The notes beneath the pieces are model-generated. The model searched no databases, was not told where the DNA came from, and was given only the letters and a program-made list of their open reading frames with translations. Position numbers and translations under genes: made by a program. Positions 56,875 through 64,000 of a stretch of DNA of 64,000 nucleotides are shown piece by piece; the stretch's first letter is position 1, and every line of letters starts with the position of its first letter. Origin of the DNA: Cryobacterium suzukii (GTDB taxonomy: Bacteria > Actinomycetota > Actinomycetes > Actinomycetales > Microbacteriaceae); NCBI RefSeq assembly GCF_004403185.1, contig NZ_SOHJ01000002.1, positions 1 through 64,000 of the forward strand, written 5' to 3'.

Positions 56875-57720
56875 TTACTCCGACTGATCCATAACGGATT
56901 GCAACTCGCGAAGAAGTTCTTGAATCTTGGCCCGGTCTGCGTTTGTGCTTGCGGGGTTGGGTGGGGAGACTCGAGCGTCCACGTCGAAGACGGTGCTGGG
57001 ATGGTGCCAAGCCCTAAACCATTCGAGTCCCTGAGAGTTCACGTCTCGGGTTACTCCTTCCATAAGCGTAACGGGCCTTCCGGGGGCAATCTCTAGCTGG
57101 ATTGCGACGGTGTCGCGGGCAGGCACTGATTGCAGATGACGCATGCCCCCTTCAGGCACGAAACCTTGCGAGCGAATCCAGTCGTGCAATGATTTTCCAC
57201 TCAGTTCTTCTGCGGTGAGAGTAGGGAATAGCTTTTCGGGCAGCCATGTCTCCATATAGACAACGGGCTGACCATCGACTCGTCGCAATCGGACGAGTCG
57301 CCAGGTTTGATGCGTCCCGAGCTGCGCGGCCGCTTCAACCGGCGGAGCCAAGCGCGAAAGGGAGAGCACCTCTGTGCTGAGGTCGCTACCCGATTGGGCA
57401 ACCTGCTGGCGCAGCCCCCCCGCTTGGTGGGCGAACCGACGCTGGTGAGGCGGCGCAACGGTGGTCCCTCGACCTTGTTGCCGCTGGATCAGACCGAGGG
57501 ACGCCAACTCATCGAGCGCCTGCCGAATGACGCTACGTGCGACTCCGTAGGCAAGCTGTAGCTGCTTTTCGGTCGGTAGTGCGGCTCCCGCAGGTAGGTG
57601 CCGGCTTTCGATCTGTTGGCGAAGGTCGTCGAAGATCTGAACGTAAAGAGGCCGCGTAAGTGAGCGGTCGACGCCATTAGTGCTAACGAGAACGTTGGGC
57701 TTGAAGCGATCTACCGTCAT
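56875..57720 (-). CDS. GntR family regulator with UTRA domain (HutC subfamily)
   Basis: The 281-residue protein has a winged helix-turn-helix (L-P-A-G-A-A-L-P-T-E-K-Q-L-Q-x-A-Y-G-V-A-R-S-V-I-R-Q-A-L) and a C-terminal UTRA ligand domain with the typical P-V-V-Y-M-E-T-W-L-P strand. It is divergent from the KdgT-like permease gene, with a palindrome between them, and probably controls that gene cluster. Confidence 0.9.
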   Translation of the reverse strand: MTVDRFKPNVLVSTNGVDRSLTRPLYVQIFDDLRQQIESRHLPAGAALPTEKQLQLAYGVARSVIRQALDELASLGLIQRQQGRGTTVAPPHQRRFAHQAGGLRQQVAQSGSDLSTEVLSLSRLAPPVEAAAQLGTHQTWRLVRLRRVDGQPVVYMETWLPEKLFPTLTAEELSGKSLHDWIRSQGFVPEGGMRHLQSVPARDTVAIQLEIAPGRPVTLMEGVTRDVNSQGLEWFRAWHHPSTVFDVDARVSPPNPASTNADRAKIQELLRELQSVMDQSE

Positions 57721-57797
57721 CAGCTCTTCCTCTTGACAGTGCAGTATCTACAGTTTGGTCGACTGCGGCAGTTGACGCGAAGTCACGACAGACTCAT

Positions 57798-57813
57798 AAT
57801 GGTACGTACCAAT
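57798..57813. promoter_or_regulatory. Putative GntR operator
   Basis: AATGGTACGTACCAAT contains a perfect 12-bp palindrome TGGTACGTACCA. It is 38 bp upstream of the permease gene and 78 bp upstream of the regulator gene. Short palindromes rich in G-T-A-C are typical HutC-subfamily sites. Confidence 0.55.
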
Positions 57814-57850
57814 CATACGGACAAAGCTGTATTCAGAAAGTGGAGATGCA

Positions 57851-58879
57851 ATGACGCAGTTTTCCAGTGCCGCCCGGTCCCGATTTCCCATGTTTAGATT
57901 CATGGGCCGCGTTCCCGGCGGATTAATGCTCTTTCCTCTTGGGCTCGGTGTATTGGCGGGCAACTTCTTCCCTGACGCAATTGGCATCGGCGGGTTTACA
58001 ACGGCACTTTTTCGAGACGGCACGCTAACGCTCATCGCGGTGCTGATCGTCGCTACTGGCGCGCAGATCACCGGGAGCCGTAGTGGGAAGGCAGCAGCGA
58101 GCACCACACTGGTCGTACTTCTAGCCAAGACTCTCGTCCCGATCACTCTCGCGGTCGTTCTCGGTCTCACTGTCGGAGTTGAGGGTATTTTTGGGGTGTC
58201 AATTCTGGCTCTGATTACTATTTTCGGTAATAGCAATGGAGCTCTTTGGCTCGCCTTTGCTGGACAGTACGGCGATGAGCGTGATCAGGGTGCCTATGTC
58301 GCCAGCGCGTTCGACGACGGGCCATTCCTAGCGTTGATCTTCCTCGGTGCATCCGGGCTCGGAGACATTCCGATCCTCGCTCTCGTTGCGGCTATTGTGC
58401 CGTTTGTGATCGGACTCATCATTGGTGCCGTCGACCGCGAATGGACAACGGTCCTGCGCAGCGTTCCTCCTGTAGTTATCCCGTTCATGTCGTTTTGTGT
58501 AGGAACGGGAATCAGCCTTGGGGCTATCGTCACGGGCGGACTCATGGGAATCCTTCTTGGCATCGGTGTCGTCGGGCTCACCGGTGGATTAACTTATCTG
58601 GGTTACCGATTCTTGCTTCGCCGGGGCGGGGAGAGCGGAATTGGGTTTGCTGCGGGCACGACTGCTGGAAACGCGGTGGCTGTTCCGGTCGTCGTCGCGG
58701 CTGCAGACCCAAGCTTTGCGCCCTTCGTCGCTGCTGCCACAGCCCAAGCTGCCAGTGCCGTCCTCGTCACCGCGCTCCTCGCCCCGCTGGTTGCGGCTTT
58801 CGTCCTCAAATCAGCGGGTAGCTTAAGAGGCAATGTGCCTGCCACAGAAGCCCTTAAAACGGCGACTGTGTCCGACTGA
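57851..58879 (+). CDS. 2-keto-3-deoxygluconate permease (KdgT) family transporter
   Basis: The 342-residue protein has about ten predicted helices. The N-terminal I/V-P-G-G-L-M-L-F-P-L and G-G-F-T-T-A-L-F-R-D-G are KdgT hallmarks, as is D-D-G-P-F near residue 155. KdgT members import sugar acids by proton symport. Here it heads a cluster with a RuBisCO-like protein, a sugar-acid kinase and a dehydrogenase, so a related four- or five-carbon acid is the likely cargo. Confidence 0.85.
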   Translation: MTQFSSAARSRFPMFRFMGRVPGGLMLFPLGLGVLAGNFFPDAIGIGGFTTALFRDGTLTLIAVLIVATGAQITGSRSGKAAASTTLVVLLAKTLVPITLAVVLGLTVGVEGIFGVSILALITIFGNSNGALWLAFAGQYGDERDQGAYVASAFDDGPFLALIFLGASGLGDIPILALVAAIVPFVIGLIIGAVDREWTTVLRSVPPVVIPFMSFCVGTGISLGAIVTGGLMGILLGIGVVGLTGGLTYLGYRFLLRRGGESGIGFAAGTTAGNAVAVPVVVAAADPSFAPFVAAATAQAASAVLVTALLAPLVAAFVLKSAGSLRGNVPATEALKTATVSD

Positions 58880-58901
58880 TCCACTACTTCGGAGAATACT
58901 T

Positions 58902-60167
58902 ATGCGTGACAGCCGTCGAATAACCGCTACTTACTACATCGAATCTGACATTGATCCTGAGCAGGCCGCTGCGCAGTTAGCTGGAGAACAGTCCAGCGGT
59001 ACTTTTATTTCCGTCCCGCAAGAGTCTGACCGAATCCGGGAGCGGCACGGGGCTGAAGTTTTGCACGTTAAACGCCTAGGCGAGGGGGCTCCTTCGCTGC
59101 CGTCTCGGTCCCGACCGGAGCGGATCACGCGCGCTGAGGTAACCATTGAATTCCCGATGGAGAATATGGGACCTGATCTCGCGACGACGCTGACGTCCGT
59201 GGCCGGAAATCTATTCGAGCTCAGCCACCTGTTTGCGTGCAGATTGGAATCTCTTACGCTGCCAGAAGAGTACATCGCTGCCCATGCCGGGCCCGCATTT
59301 GGCATGGTGGGAACACGTGAACTTCTCGGTGGTGCGCAGGACGTGTTAGTGGGAACCATCGTCAAGCCTAATGTGGGTCTGGACGAAAATGAGTTCCGAA
59401 GCGTGGTCCGGGATTTGGCACGCGCCTCGATCGACTTTATTAAAGACGACGAGCTGATGACAGACCCGGCTTACCTGCCGCTAGAGACGCGGGTGCGAAT
59501 AGCAACTGAGGAAATCCTGGCCGCAGAACAGATCACAGGGCACCCCACAATGTACGCTTTCAACATCACGGGCGACATCGCAGGATTGGAACGCCGACAC
59601 AACCTGGTGGTAGAAGCCGGTGGGCGATGTGTGATGCTCACTATCCCCGTTATGGGATTGCCTGCGCTCGAATACTTACGCGGCTTCGCTCAAGTTCCCA
59701 TTCATGGTCACCGCGGGGGTTTGGCCGCCTCAATGCGTCACCCCGGGCTCGGGATCGCATACGGAGTGTGGCAGCAACTTGCTCGCCTTGCCGGTGCAGA
59801 TCATGTGCACGTAAGCGGGCTTGGCAGCAAATTTTATGAGCGTGATGACGAGGTAACGTCAAACATCCGCAGCCTCCTAACTCCACTCGGGAATACCCTG
59901 CTCCCCGCACCCGCTCTGTCGTCCGGTCAAAACGTCTTTACTCCCGAGCTGACGTGGAAGGCGCTGCCCACCACCGACTTGCTGATGCTCGCCGGAGGCG
60001 GCATCGCAGCACACCCGGATGGCCCGGGCGCCGGGGTTCGAAGCCTACGACAGTCTTGGGCTGCGGCTGTCGCCAATTTTCCCATAAGAGATTCGGCACG
60101 TGAGAGCGCAGCACGCGGTGACAGGGCTCTTGAGCACGCGGTCCGCGCGTTCGAGGTCAAGAACTGA
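58902..60167 (+). CDS. RuBisCO-like protein (sugar-acid catabolic type)
   Basis: ATG 58902 follows GGAGA; a longer frame to 58833 overlaps the permease. The 421-residue protein has the RuBisCO large-subunit layout. Aligning by motif, K155 (G-T-I-V-K-P-N-V-G-L) corresponds to RuBisCO K175, K181/D183/E184 (F-I-K-D-D-E) to K201/D203/E204, N103 to N123, H268/H270 to H292/H294, H303 to H327 and K310 to K334. The serine-379 position appears to be glycine. Known relatives next to DUF1537 kinases act on 3-oxo-isoapionate 4-phosphate. The stop overlaps the kinase start (TGATG). Carbon fixation is unlikely. Confidence 0.88.
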   Translation: MRDSRRITATYYIESDIDPEQAAAQLAGEQSSGTFISVPQESDRIRERHGAEVLHVKRLGEGAPSLPSRSRPERITRAEVTIEFPMENMGPDLATTLTSVAGNLFELSHLFACRLESLTLPEEYIAAHAGPAFGMVGTRELLGGAQDVLVGTIVKPNVGLDENEFRSVVRDLARASIDFIKDDELMTDPAYLPLETRVRIATEEILAAEQITGHPTMYAFNITGDIAGLERRHNLVVEAGGRCVMLTIPVMGLPALEYLRGFAQVPIHGHRGGLAASMRHPGLGIAYGVWQQLARLAGADHVHVSGLGSKFYERDDEVTSNIRSLLTPLGNTLLPAPALSSGQNVFTPELTWKALPTTDLLMLAGGGIAAHPDGPGAGVRSLRQSWAAAVANFPIRDSARESAARGDRALEHAVRAFEVKN

Positions 60168-61447
60168 TGACGCGCATCGGCTTCCTAGCTGACGATCTCA
60201 CCGGTGCCGCCGATGTTCTCGCCCAAGCCCATGCCTTCGGCCTAGACGGCACACTTATCCTTGACGCCTCTCGTGATCTTCCTTTGGGCGGCGATGTTGT
60301 TGGAATCGCGGGACCCACGCGCTCCCTTGCGGGTGAAGAATTCGACTACGCCGTGAGGTCCGGGATTACCCGGCTCGCGGCGGCGGACCTCGAGGTGTTG
60401 CTCTACAAAGTGTGCTCGACGTTCGATTCCTCGCCCACCATCGGCAGCATTGGTCGTGCTCTCGACCTAATTCACGAGATCTTGCCCGAGCATGGACCCA
60501 TCCCCGTCGTCCCTGCACAGCCAGAATTTGGTCGCTACACCGCCTTCAGCCAACACTTCGGCGTCTACCAGGGAGAGGTCTATCGGCTCGACCGGCATCC
60601 AATCATGTCGCGCCACCCCTCGACTCCGATGTCAGAGGGAGACCTTCGGCTGGTGCTCGCAGCACAGTTGTCTGATGGCATGCCCCCACCCGGATTGCAT
60701 CTCTCCGCCTATGCTGCCGGGTTGTTCGACGCGGAGTGGGCGCGACTGCGGAGCCGAGCAGACATCCCCGCTTTTGTCGTCGACGCAGTAGACCCGGCGC
60801 ACCTTGATTCTGTCGCCGCCGTCCTGCTCGAGCAGCATGTTGCCCCGTCGGTCGTCGTGGGCTCGGGTGGCATCATGGCGGCACTAGCTCGAATGAAGTC
60901 TCGCCAGCATCGCTTCGCTCCGTCTTTCACCGCGGCGTCTGGGCCTACGCTCGTAGCGAGTGCGTCGGCCTCGTCAACGACAGCTCAGCAAATCGAGCAC
61001 GCTCTGGAAGGCGGCTGGGTCGACGTTCCAATTCCCGTAGAGGCACTAACTCAGGGGGAGCCTAGAGGAGCATGGGTCGAGTGCGTCGAGCGCGCTCTGC
61101 GCGATGGAAAGGACGTGGTTGCTCACACGTTGCGGGGAAGTGATGATCCACGCTTTGGTCGTAGCAGCGCCAGCACCGCCCAAATTGGAAGGACCGTTGG
61201 GAGGCTCGCTGGTTTGATGACGAGGCAGGGCTTGACCCAGGACGTCGTTGTTTGCGGCGGCGACACGTCTAGTCACGCACTTCTCGCAATGAACGTCACT
61301 GAACTTCGCGTGCACGAGCAATTCGTCACCGCGGGCCCTATCTGCAGCACCGATTCTGCATCGGATCTCGCCGGATGCCGGCTCCTTCTCAAGGGCGGGC
61401 AGGTTGGACCGATCAACACGTTCCAACGCTTCGCAGGACAGCGCTGA
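60167..61447 (+). CDS. Four-carbon acid sugar kinase (DUF1537 family), second copy
   Basis: The 426-residue protein shares the OtnK fold: F-L-A-D-D-L-T-G-A-A-D at the start, Y-K-V-C-S-T-F-D-S-S, and C-terminal C-G-G-D-T-S-S-H-A and K-G-G-Q-V-G. It differs clearly from the first kinase at 49843. Overlap with the RuBisCO-like gene suggests that it phosphorylates the substrate that the RuBisCO-like enzyme then cleaves (as with OiaK, the 3-oxo-isoapionate kinase). Confidence 0.85.
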   Translation: MTRIGFLADDLTGAADVLAQAHAFGLDGTLILDASRDLPLGGDVVGIAGPTRSLAGEEFDYAVRSGITRLAAADLEVLLYKVCSTFDSSPTIGSIGRALDLIHEILPEHGPIPVVPAQPEFGRYTAFSQHFGVYQGEVYRLDRHPIMSRHPSTPMSEGDLRLVLAAQLSDGMPPPGLHLSAYAAGLFDAEWARLRSRADIPAFVVDAVDPAHLDSVAAVLLEQHVAPSVVVGSGGIMAALARMKSRQHRFAPSFTAASGPTLVASASASSTTAQQIEHALEGGWVDVPIPVEALTQGEPRGAWVECVERALRDGKDVVAHTLRGSDDPRFGRSSASTAQIGRTVGRLAGLMTRQGLTQDVVVCGGDTSSHALLAMNVTELRVHEQFVTAGPICSTDSASDLAGCRLLLKGGQVGPINTFQRFAGQR

Positions 61448-61475
61448 AGCACCGTGATTTAGGAAGAAGGAAACA

Positions 61476-62519
61476 ATGAGAGCAGTAGTGAAGACCGCCG
61501 CCCAGCGTGGATTCGAGATCTATAAGGATCTCCCGGAACCGACTGTGGGCCCCCATGATGTACTCATCGACGTCGCTGCCGCCTCGCTTTGTGGTACTGA
61601 CCGAGAACTCTACGAGTGGACTCCGTCCGCACAGGCGTTCAACGCCAAGGTTCCGGTCGTGCTCGGCCACGAGGGTTCGGGCACAGTCCTCTCCGTAGGA
61701 GAAAACGTTCGGTCCCTTGCGGTCGGCGACCGGGTCGCCCTTGAGAGTCACATCGTATGTGGGCGGTGCTACCCATGCCGCACGGGAACTGCGCATATGT
61801 GCGAGCGCACACGCATACTTGGCATGCACATCGACGGGGTCTTCGCCGAACGGGTCGCCGTACCCGAAGGTATCTGTGTTCCGCTTCCCGAGTCGGTTTC
61901 GCTTGAGACCGGAGCTCTCTTAGAAAGCGCCGGAGTCGCCATGCATGCGGTGCAGCGCTCCGGATACGCCGTAGCGGGCCAAAACGTTCTAATTAATGGC
62001 TGCGGACCCGTGGGGCTCGTTATCGCCAAGATCGCTCTGGCCATGGGTGCCGCAAACGTTATCGCGGTCGAGCCCAACCCGTTCCGGCAGGAACAAGCAA
62101 AGCGCATTGGAGCGCGGGTGACGCATCCGGGAGAACACGTTGTAGAAATGTGTCGGGACATCGGCGGGCGACGCGGAGGATTCGATGTTGCGTTCGAGGT
62201 GTCGGGCGTGCGCGGAGTCTTAGCGCCGATGTTCGATGCTCTACGTCCTGAGGGAACCCTCGTCACGATCGGACACCCCAGCGAGCACGCGCAGGTAGAC
62301 ATCGCCGGCCAGATCAATAAGAAGGGCATCACCCTCCGGGGCATCTTTGGCCGGCGACTCTGGGACTCCTGGGAACAGCTGTTACTCCTTGTTGAATCAG
62401 GACGACTCGAATTAGATTCCCTCGTCACACATCGCCTTCCACTCGAGCAAGCTGAAGAGGCCGTCCATCTACTTACGGGTGAAGCCGGAAAAGTTCTGCT
62501 CGTACCATCGCTTACCTGA
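61476..62519 (+). CDS. Zinc-dependent dehydrogenase, threonine dehydrogenase-like
   Basis: The 347-residue MDR protein has catalytic zinc residues (S-L-C-G-T-D; G-H-E-G-S-G), the structural zinc loop C-G-R-C-Y-P-C ... C-E-R and a Rossmann motif N-G-C-G-P-V-G-L-V-I. AGGAAGAAGG lies before the ATG, 28 bp after the kinase. It resembles L-threonine 3-dehydrogenases, but context points to oxidation of a sugar acid at C3. It ends the module B gene run. Confidence 0.85.
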   Translation: MRAVVKTAAQRGFEIYKDLPEPTVGPHDVLIDVAAASLCGTDRELYEWTPSAQAFNAKVPVVLGHEGSGTVLSVGENVRSLAVGDRVALESHIVCGRCYPCRTGTAHMCERTRILGMHIDGVFAERVAVPEGICVPLPESVSLETGALLESAGVAMHAVQRSGYAVAGQNVLINGCGPVGLVIAKIALAMGAANVIAVEPNPFRQEQAKRIGARVTHPGEHVVEMCRDIGGRRGGFDVAFEVSGVRGVLAPMFDALRPEGTLVTIGHPSEHAQVDIAGQINKKGITLRGIFGRRLWDSWEQLLLLVESGRLELDSLVTHRLPLEQAEEAVHLLTGEAGKVLLVPSLT

Positions 62520-62565
62520 ACTTAAGTGTGCGGCGAGAAGCTTCGGGACCGTCGCGGCTTCGGCA

Positions 62566-62720
62566 TCATCGCCTATCGTGCAAGAGGAGACCTTCCAACC
62601 CAATGAGAACCTCGTAGACCTCTCGGAGCTCAGCAGCATCGAGAGGCGCGATCAGAATGCCACGTCGGGAGGACAACTTCAGCCACTTTTCGCTTTGAAG
62701 TCGAACTATTGCCTGACGCA
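62566..62720 (-). pseudogene. GntR-family (FCD-type) regulator fragment
   Basis: The minus strand reads R-Q-A-I-V-R-L-Q-S-E-K-W-L-K-L-S-S-R-R-G, then L-D-A-A-E-L-R-E-V-Y-E-V-L-I-G-L-E-G, which is the end of a GntR winged helix and the start of an FCD domain. It is cut off on the 5' side where the excisionase relic begins and stops soon after, so both the DNA-recognition start and most of the ligand domain are missing. Confidence 0.65.
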
Positions 62721-62930
62721 GACGGGGCTGCCGTATATGAACCTCGTCCGGCACGTGCGGTTTGACGTTCAAGACGTGCTCGCGTGGGTTCAGGAGCACC
62801 GGCATGGCTAAGCCTTAGATCACCGCCGGCGAAGTGGGCACGATCGACGAACGGCAGTGGACACGAAGCAGCCGCCAGGCGAATCTGACGTTGCAGGACT
62901 CGACTGCTAGCAGGCCGATCACGTTGCTCG
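62711..62930 (+). pseudogene. Decayed excisionase/integrase relic, copy 2
   Basis: The excisionase C-terminal half L-T-Q-T-G-L-P-Y-M-N-L-V-R-H-V-R-F-D-V-Q-D-V-L-A-W ends at TAA 62809-62811. An overlapping integrase start (ATG 62804) hits a TAG after four codons, then continues I-T-A-G-E-V-G-T-I-D and loses similarity. The nearly identical layout to the 63.6-kb copy shows it was once a functional pair. Confidence 0.7.
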
Positions 62931-63354
62931 ACCGAGCGTTTGGCTTTGTGGTGGCATACGCACGGGGAGATCGTGTACTGACGCTGGCCATCCCGGTACC
63001 CCGGCGGTTTCCAGTCTCTCGGACCCTGCCCTATGTCGCGTCCCCACTATCACCATCCCCAAAGAACGACAAGCTAGCAGTGTACGGAAAGCGCGGCGTA
63101 TACTCCGTTGGGCCGCCGGGGACTCCGGATCGTTCTTTGGGCGGACGGAGCTACCGCCGCATTGCTACTCCCCCCGGGGCGGGAGTACTTGCGATGCTGG
63201 GAATACGTGACCAGAAACGCACCATAAACCCCAAAATCTAACCAGATTCAGGCTGTATTTCTCCGTACAATGCGTACCCTAAAATCCATGAGAACCGCGG
63301 AATTCCGCGGGAGTCTGCCCCTACTGCGGGTTGGCGACAAAGCTAAGACGGCTA
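62931..63354. other. Non-coding end of the island
   Basis: About 420 bp up to the right att site. A plus-strand frame of 135 codons spans part of it (62834-63241), but has no protein-like pattern or ribosome-binding site beyond the integrase relic. I see no gene. Confidence 0.5.
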
Positions 63355-63389
63355 TCATTTGTTCTTGATTCGAGTCCAGGTACCCCAGC
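63355..63389 (+). repeat. att site (right), displaced tRNA-Gln 3' fragment
   Basis: Matches the 3' end of the tRNA-Gln gene at 34 of 35 positions. The one change (G to A before TTCGAGT) breaks a T-stem pair, as expected for a fragment no longer under selection. Sequence beyond the AGC differs from that after the tRNA. Confidence 0.85.
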
Positions 63390-63584
63390 ACTAACAGGCG
63401 AAGGATTCCGCGGCGAAATCACTTATCGCCCATCCCGACCGACAGGCCTAAAACAGGCCGAATTTCCGTAAACGACACCAAAAGCCCCGTCGGTGGTTGT
63501 TTGGACGTCGTTGTGCCCTGCCCAATACGGGCTTGTCCCGGCCCGGTCGGGCTACTCACGAACTCTCTGCCGCACCTAGTGTGC

Positions 63585-63778
63585 ATGGACACGACGACGC
63601 AAATCACTCCCACGTTTCTCACCCAGCGCGAACTCGCCGAGCTGCTCCGAATGCCCGAGCGCACGCTCGAGAACTGGCGCCTGATGCAGACCGGACCGCC
63701 CTATCTCAAGCTCGGCCGTTCGTGCGTTACGTCGTGCAGGACGTGCTCACTTGGGTTCACGAACACCGCCATGGTTAG
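63585..63778 (+). pseudogene. Excisionase (MerR/HTH_17-type) with a frameshift
   Basis: From ATG 63585 the frame reads L-T-Q-R-E-L-A-E-L-L-R-M-P-E-R-T-L-E-N-W-R, then T-G-P-P-Y-L-K-L-G-R. It then needs a +1 change near 63720 to continue V-R-Y-V-V-Q-D-V-L-T-W-V-H-E-H-R-H-G and stop at 63778. Comparison with the other two copies shows that one base is missing after G-R. It could be a real mutation or a sequencing error. Confidence 0.7.
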
Positions 63779-64000
63779 GCCACAGATCATGGCTGGCGAA
63801 GTGGCCTCAATCGACGTGCAACAGTTGGCGAGCGGCCGATACCGCGCCCGCGGCACCAGCCGTGACGATAGCGGGGCACGGCACCGCCACGCCGTGACGG
63901 CCGATACGCGCGATGAAGCTATCGCCGAGATCTATCGACAAGCGAGGGCGATGGCCACGGGTGGTTCCGGAGCGCTCTCGCCGTCGAGCACCATCGCCGA
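63771..64000 (+). CDS. Tyrosine-type site-specific integrase, N-terminus (partial)
   Basis: From ATG 63771 (overlapping the excisionase end; ATG 63789 is an alternative) the frame is open to the window edge. The 76 visible residues have A-S-G-R-Y-R-A-R-G-T-S-R-D-D-S-G and T-R-D-E-A-I-A-E-I-Y-R-Q-A, typical of the arm-binding and linker start of actinobacterial integrases. The catalytic domain lies beyond the window. It belongs to a second element to the right of the displaced tRNA fragment. Confidence 0.78.
   Translation, partial: MVRPQIMAGEVASIDVQQLASGRYRARGTSRDDSGARHRHAVTADTRDEAIAEIYRQARAMATGGSGALSPSSTIA

Larger units (their letters stand above)
38979..63389. mobile_element. Genomic island integrated in tRNA-Gln (about 24.4 kb)
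   Basis: The segment is bounded by the direct repeat of the tRNA-Gln 3' end. Inside are recombinase pieces, an IS30 transposase, short repeats, decayed excisionase/integrase relics, many small unknown genes and an acid-sugar catabolic cargo. Housekeeping genes stop exactly at the tRNA. No intact integrase remains between the repeats, so the island looks immobilised. Confidence 0.85.

Noticed and set aside
58902..60167. True RuBisCO (carbon fixation)
   Set aside because: No small subunit, phosphoribulokinase or other Calvin-cycle gene is visible. The serine-379 position differs, and the gene is coupled to a sugar-acid kinase.

Overview
The window is high-GC actinobacterial chromosome. Gene content (long-form SerA, ECF biotin cassette bioYMN, fused trehalose-phosphate synthase/phosphatase, GltX followed by a tRNA-Gln) and the frequent GCGGATGC-type codon pairs suggest Microbacteriaceae (Cryobacterium/Salinibacterium/Leifsonia-like). 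That placement is inference from gene content, not from a marker gene.

Region 1 (1-38.9 kb) is ordinary, densely packed core genome. It holds the end of an HNH endonuclease; a two-gene enoyl-CoA hydratase-fold pair; a CitA/DcuS-type two-component system divergent from a dicarboxylate symporter; a betaine/proline ABC importer (proVWX); a DUF1801 gene with no canonical start codon; an FKBP lipoprotein; the biotin importer; a GH15 enzyme; and the trehalose synthase/phosphatase fusion, whose only plausible start is ATT. Branched-chain amino acid genes follow in two blocks (ilvD-ilvB-ilvN-ilvC, then leuB-ilvE), with serA, a divergent Nramp-like transporter, a TetR/MFS pair, a PLP enzyme/LysR pair, gltX and tRNA-Gln(CTG) in and around them.

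Region 2 (about 39.0-63.4 kb) is a genomic island. The 3' end of the tRNA-Gln gene (38979-39013) is repeated at 63355-63389 with one mismatch (34/35), the usual signature of integration into a tRNA 3' end. The left half holds a chimeric serine-resolvase/tyrosine-integrase ORF, small hypothetical and lipoprotein genes, HIRAN-like and HEPN-like proteins, an IS30-family transposase beside two 81-83 bp inverted-repeat elements, and a protein containing a 14-copy 9-bp tandem repeat. A decayed excisionase/integrase relic at 48.8-49.1 kb separates this from the cargo.

The cargo (49.2-62.5 kb) is an acid-sugar catabolic locus made of two modules. Module A (minus strand, divergent from a LacI-family gene) encodes a zinc dehydrogenase, a TRAP transporter (DctQ, DctM, DctP), an OtnK-type kinase and an OtnC-type decarboxylase. 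Module B (plus strand, divergent from a GntR/UTRA gene) encodes a KdgT-like permease, a RuBisCO-like protein that keeps nearly all RuBisCO catalytic residues, a second DUF1537 kinase and a second zinc dehydrogenase. The two divergent promoter regions carry different palindromes. The proposed logic is uptake, oxidation to a 3-oxo acid, 4-phosphorylation, then C-C cleavage into central metabolism. Exact substrates cannot be read from sequence.

Region 3 (63.4-64.0 kb) starts a second element directly beyond the displaced tRNA fragment: a frameshifted excisionase and the intact N-terminus of a tyrosine integrase running off the window. Together with two older xis/int relics (48.8 and 62.7 kb), this points to repeated integration at the same tRNA-Gln locus.
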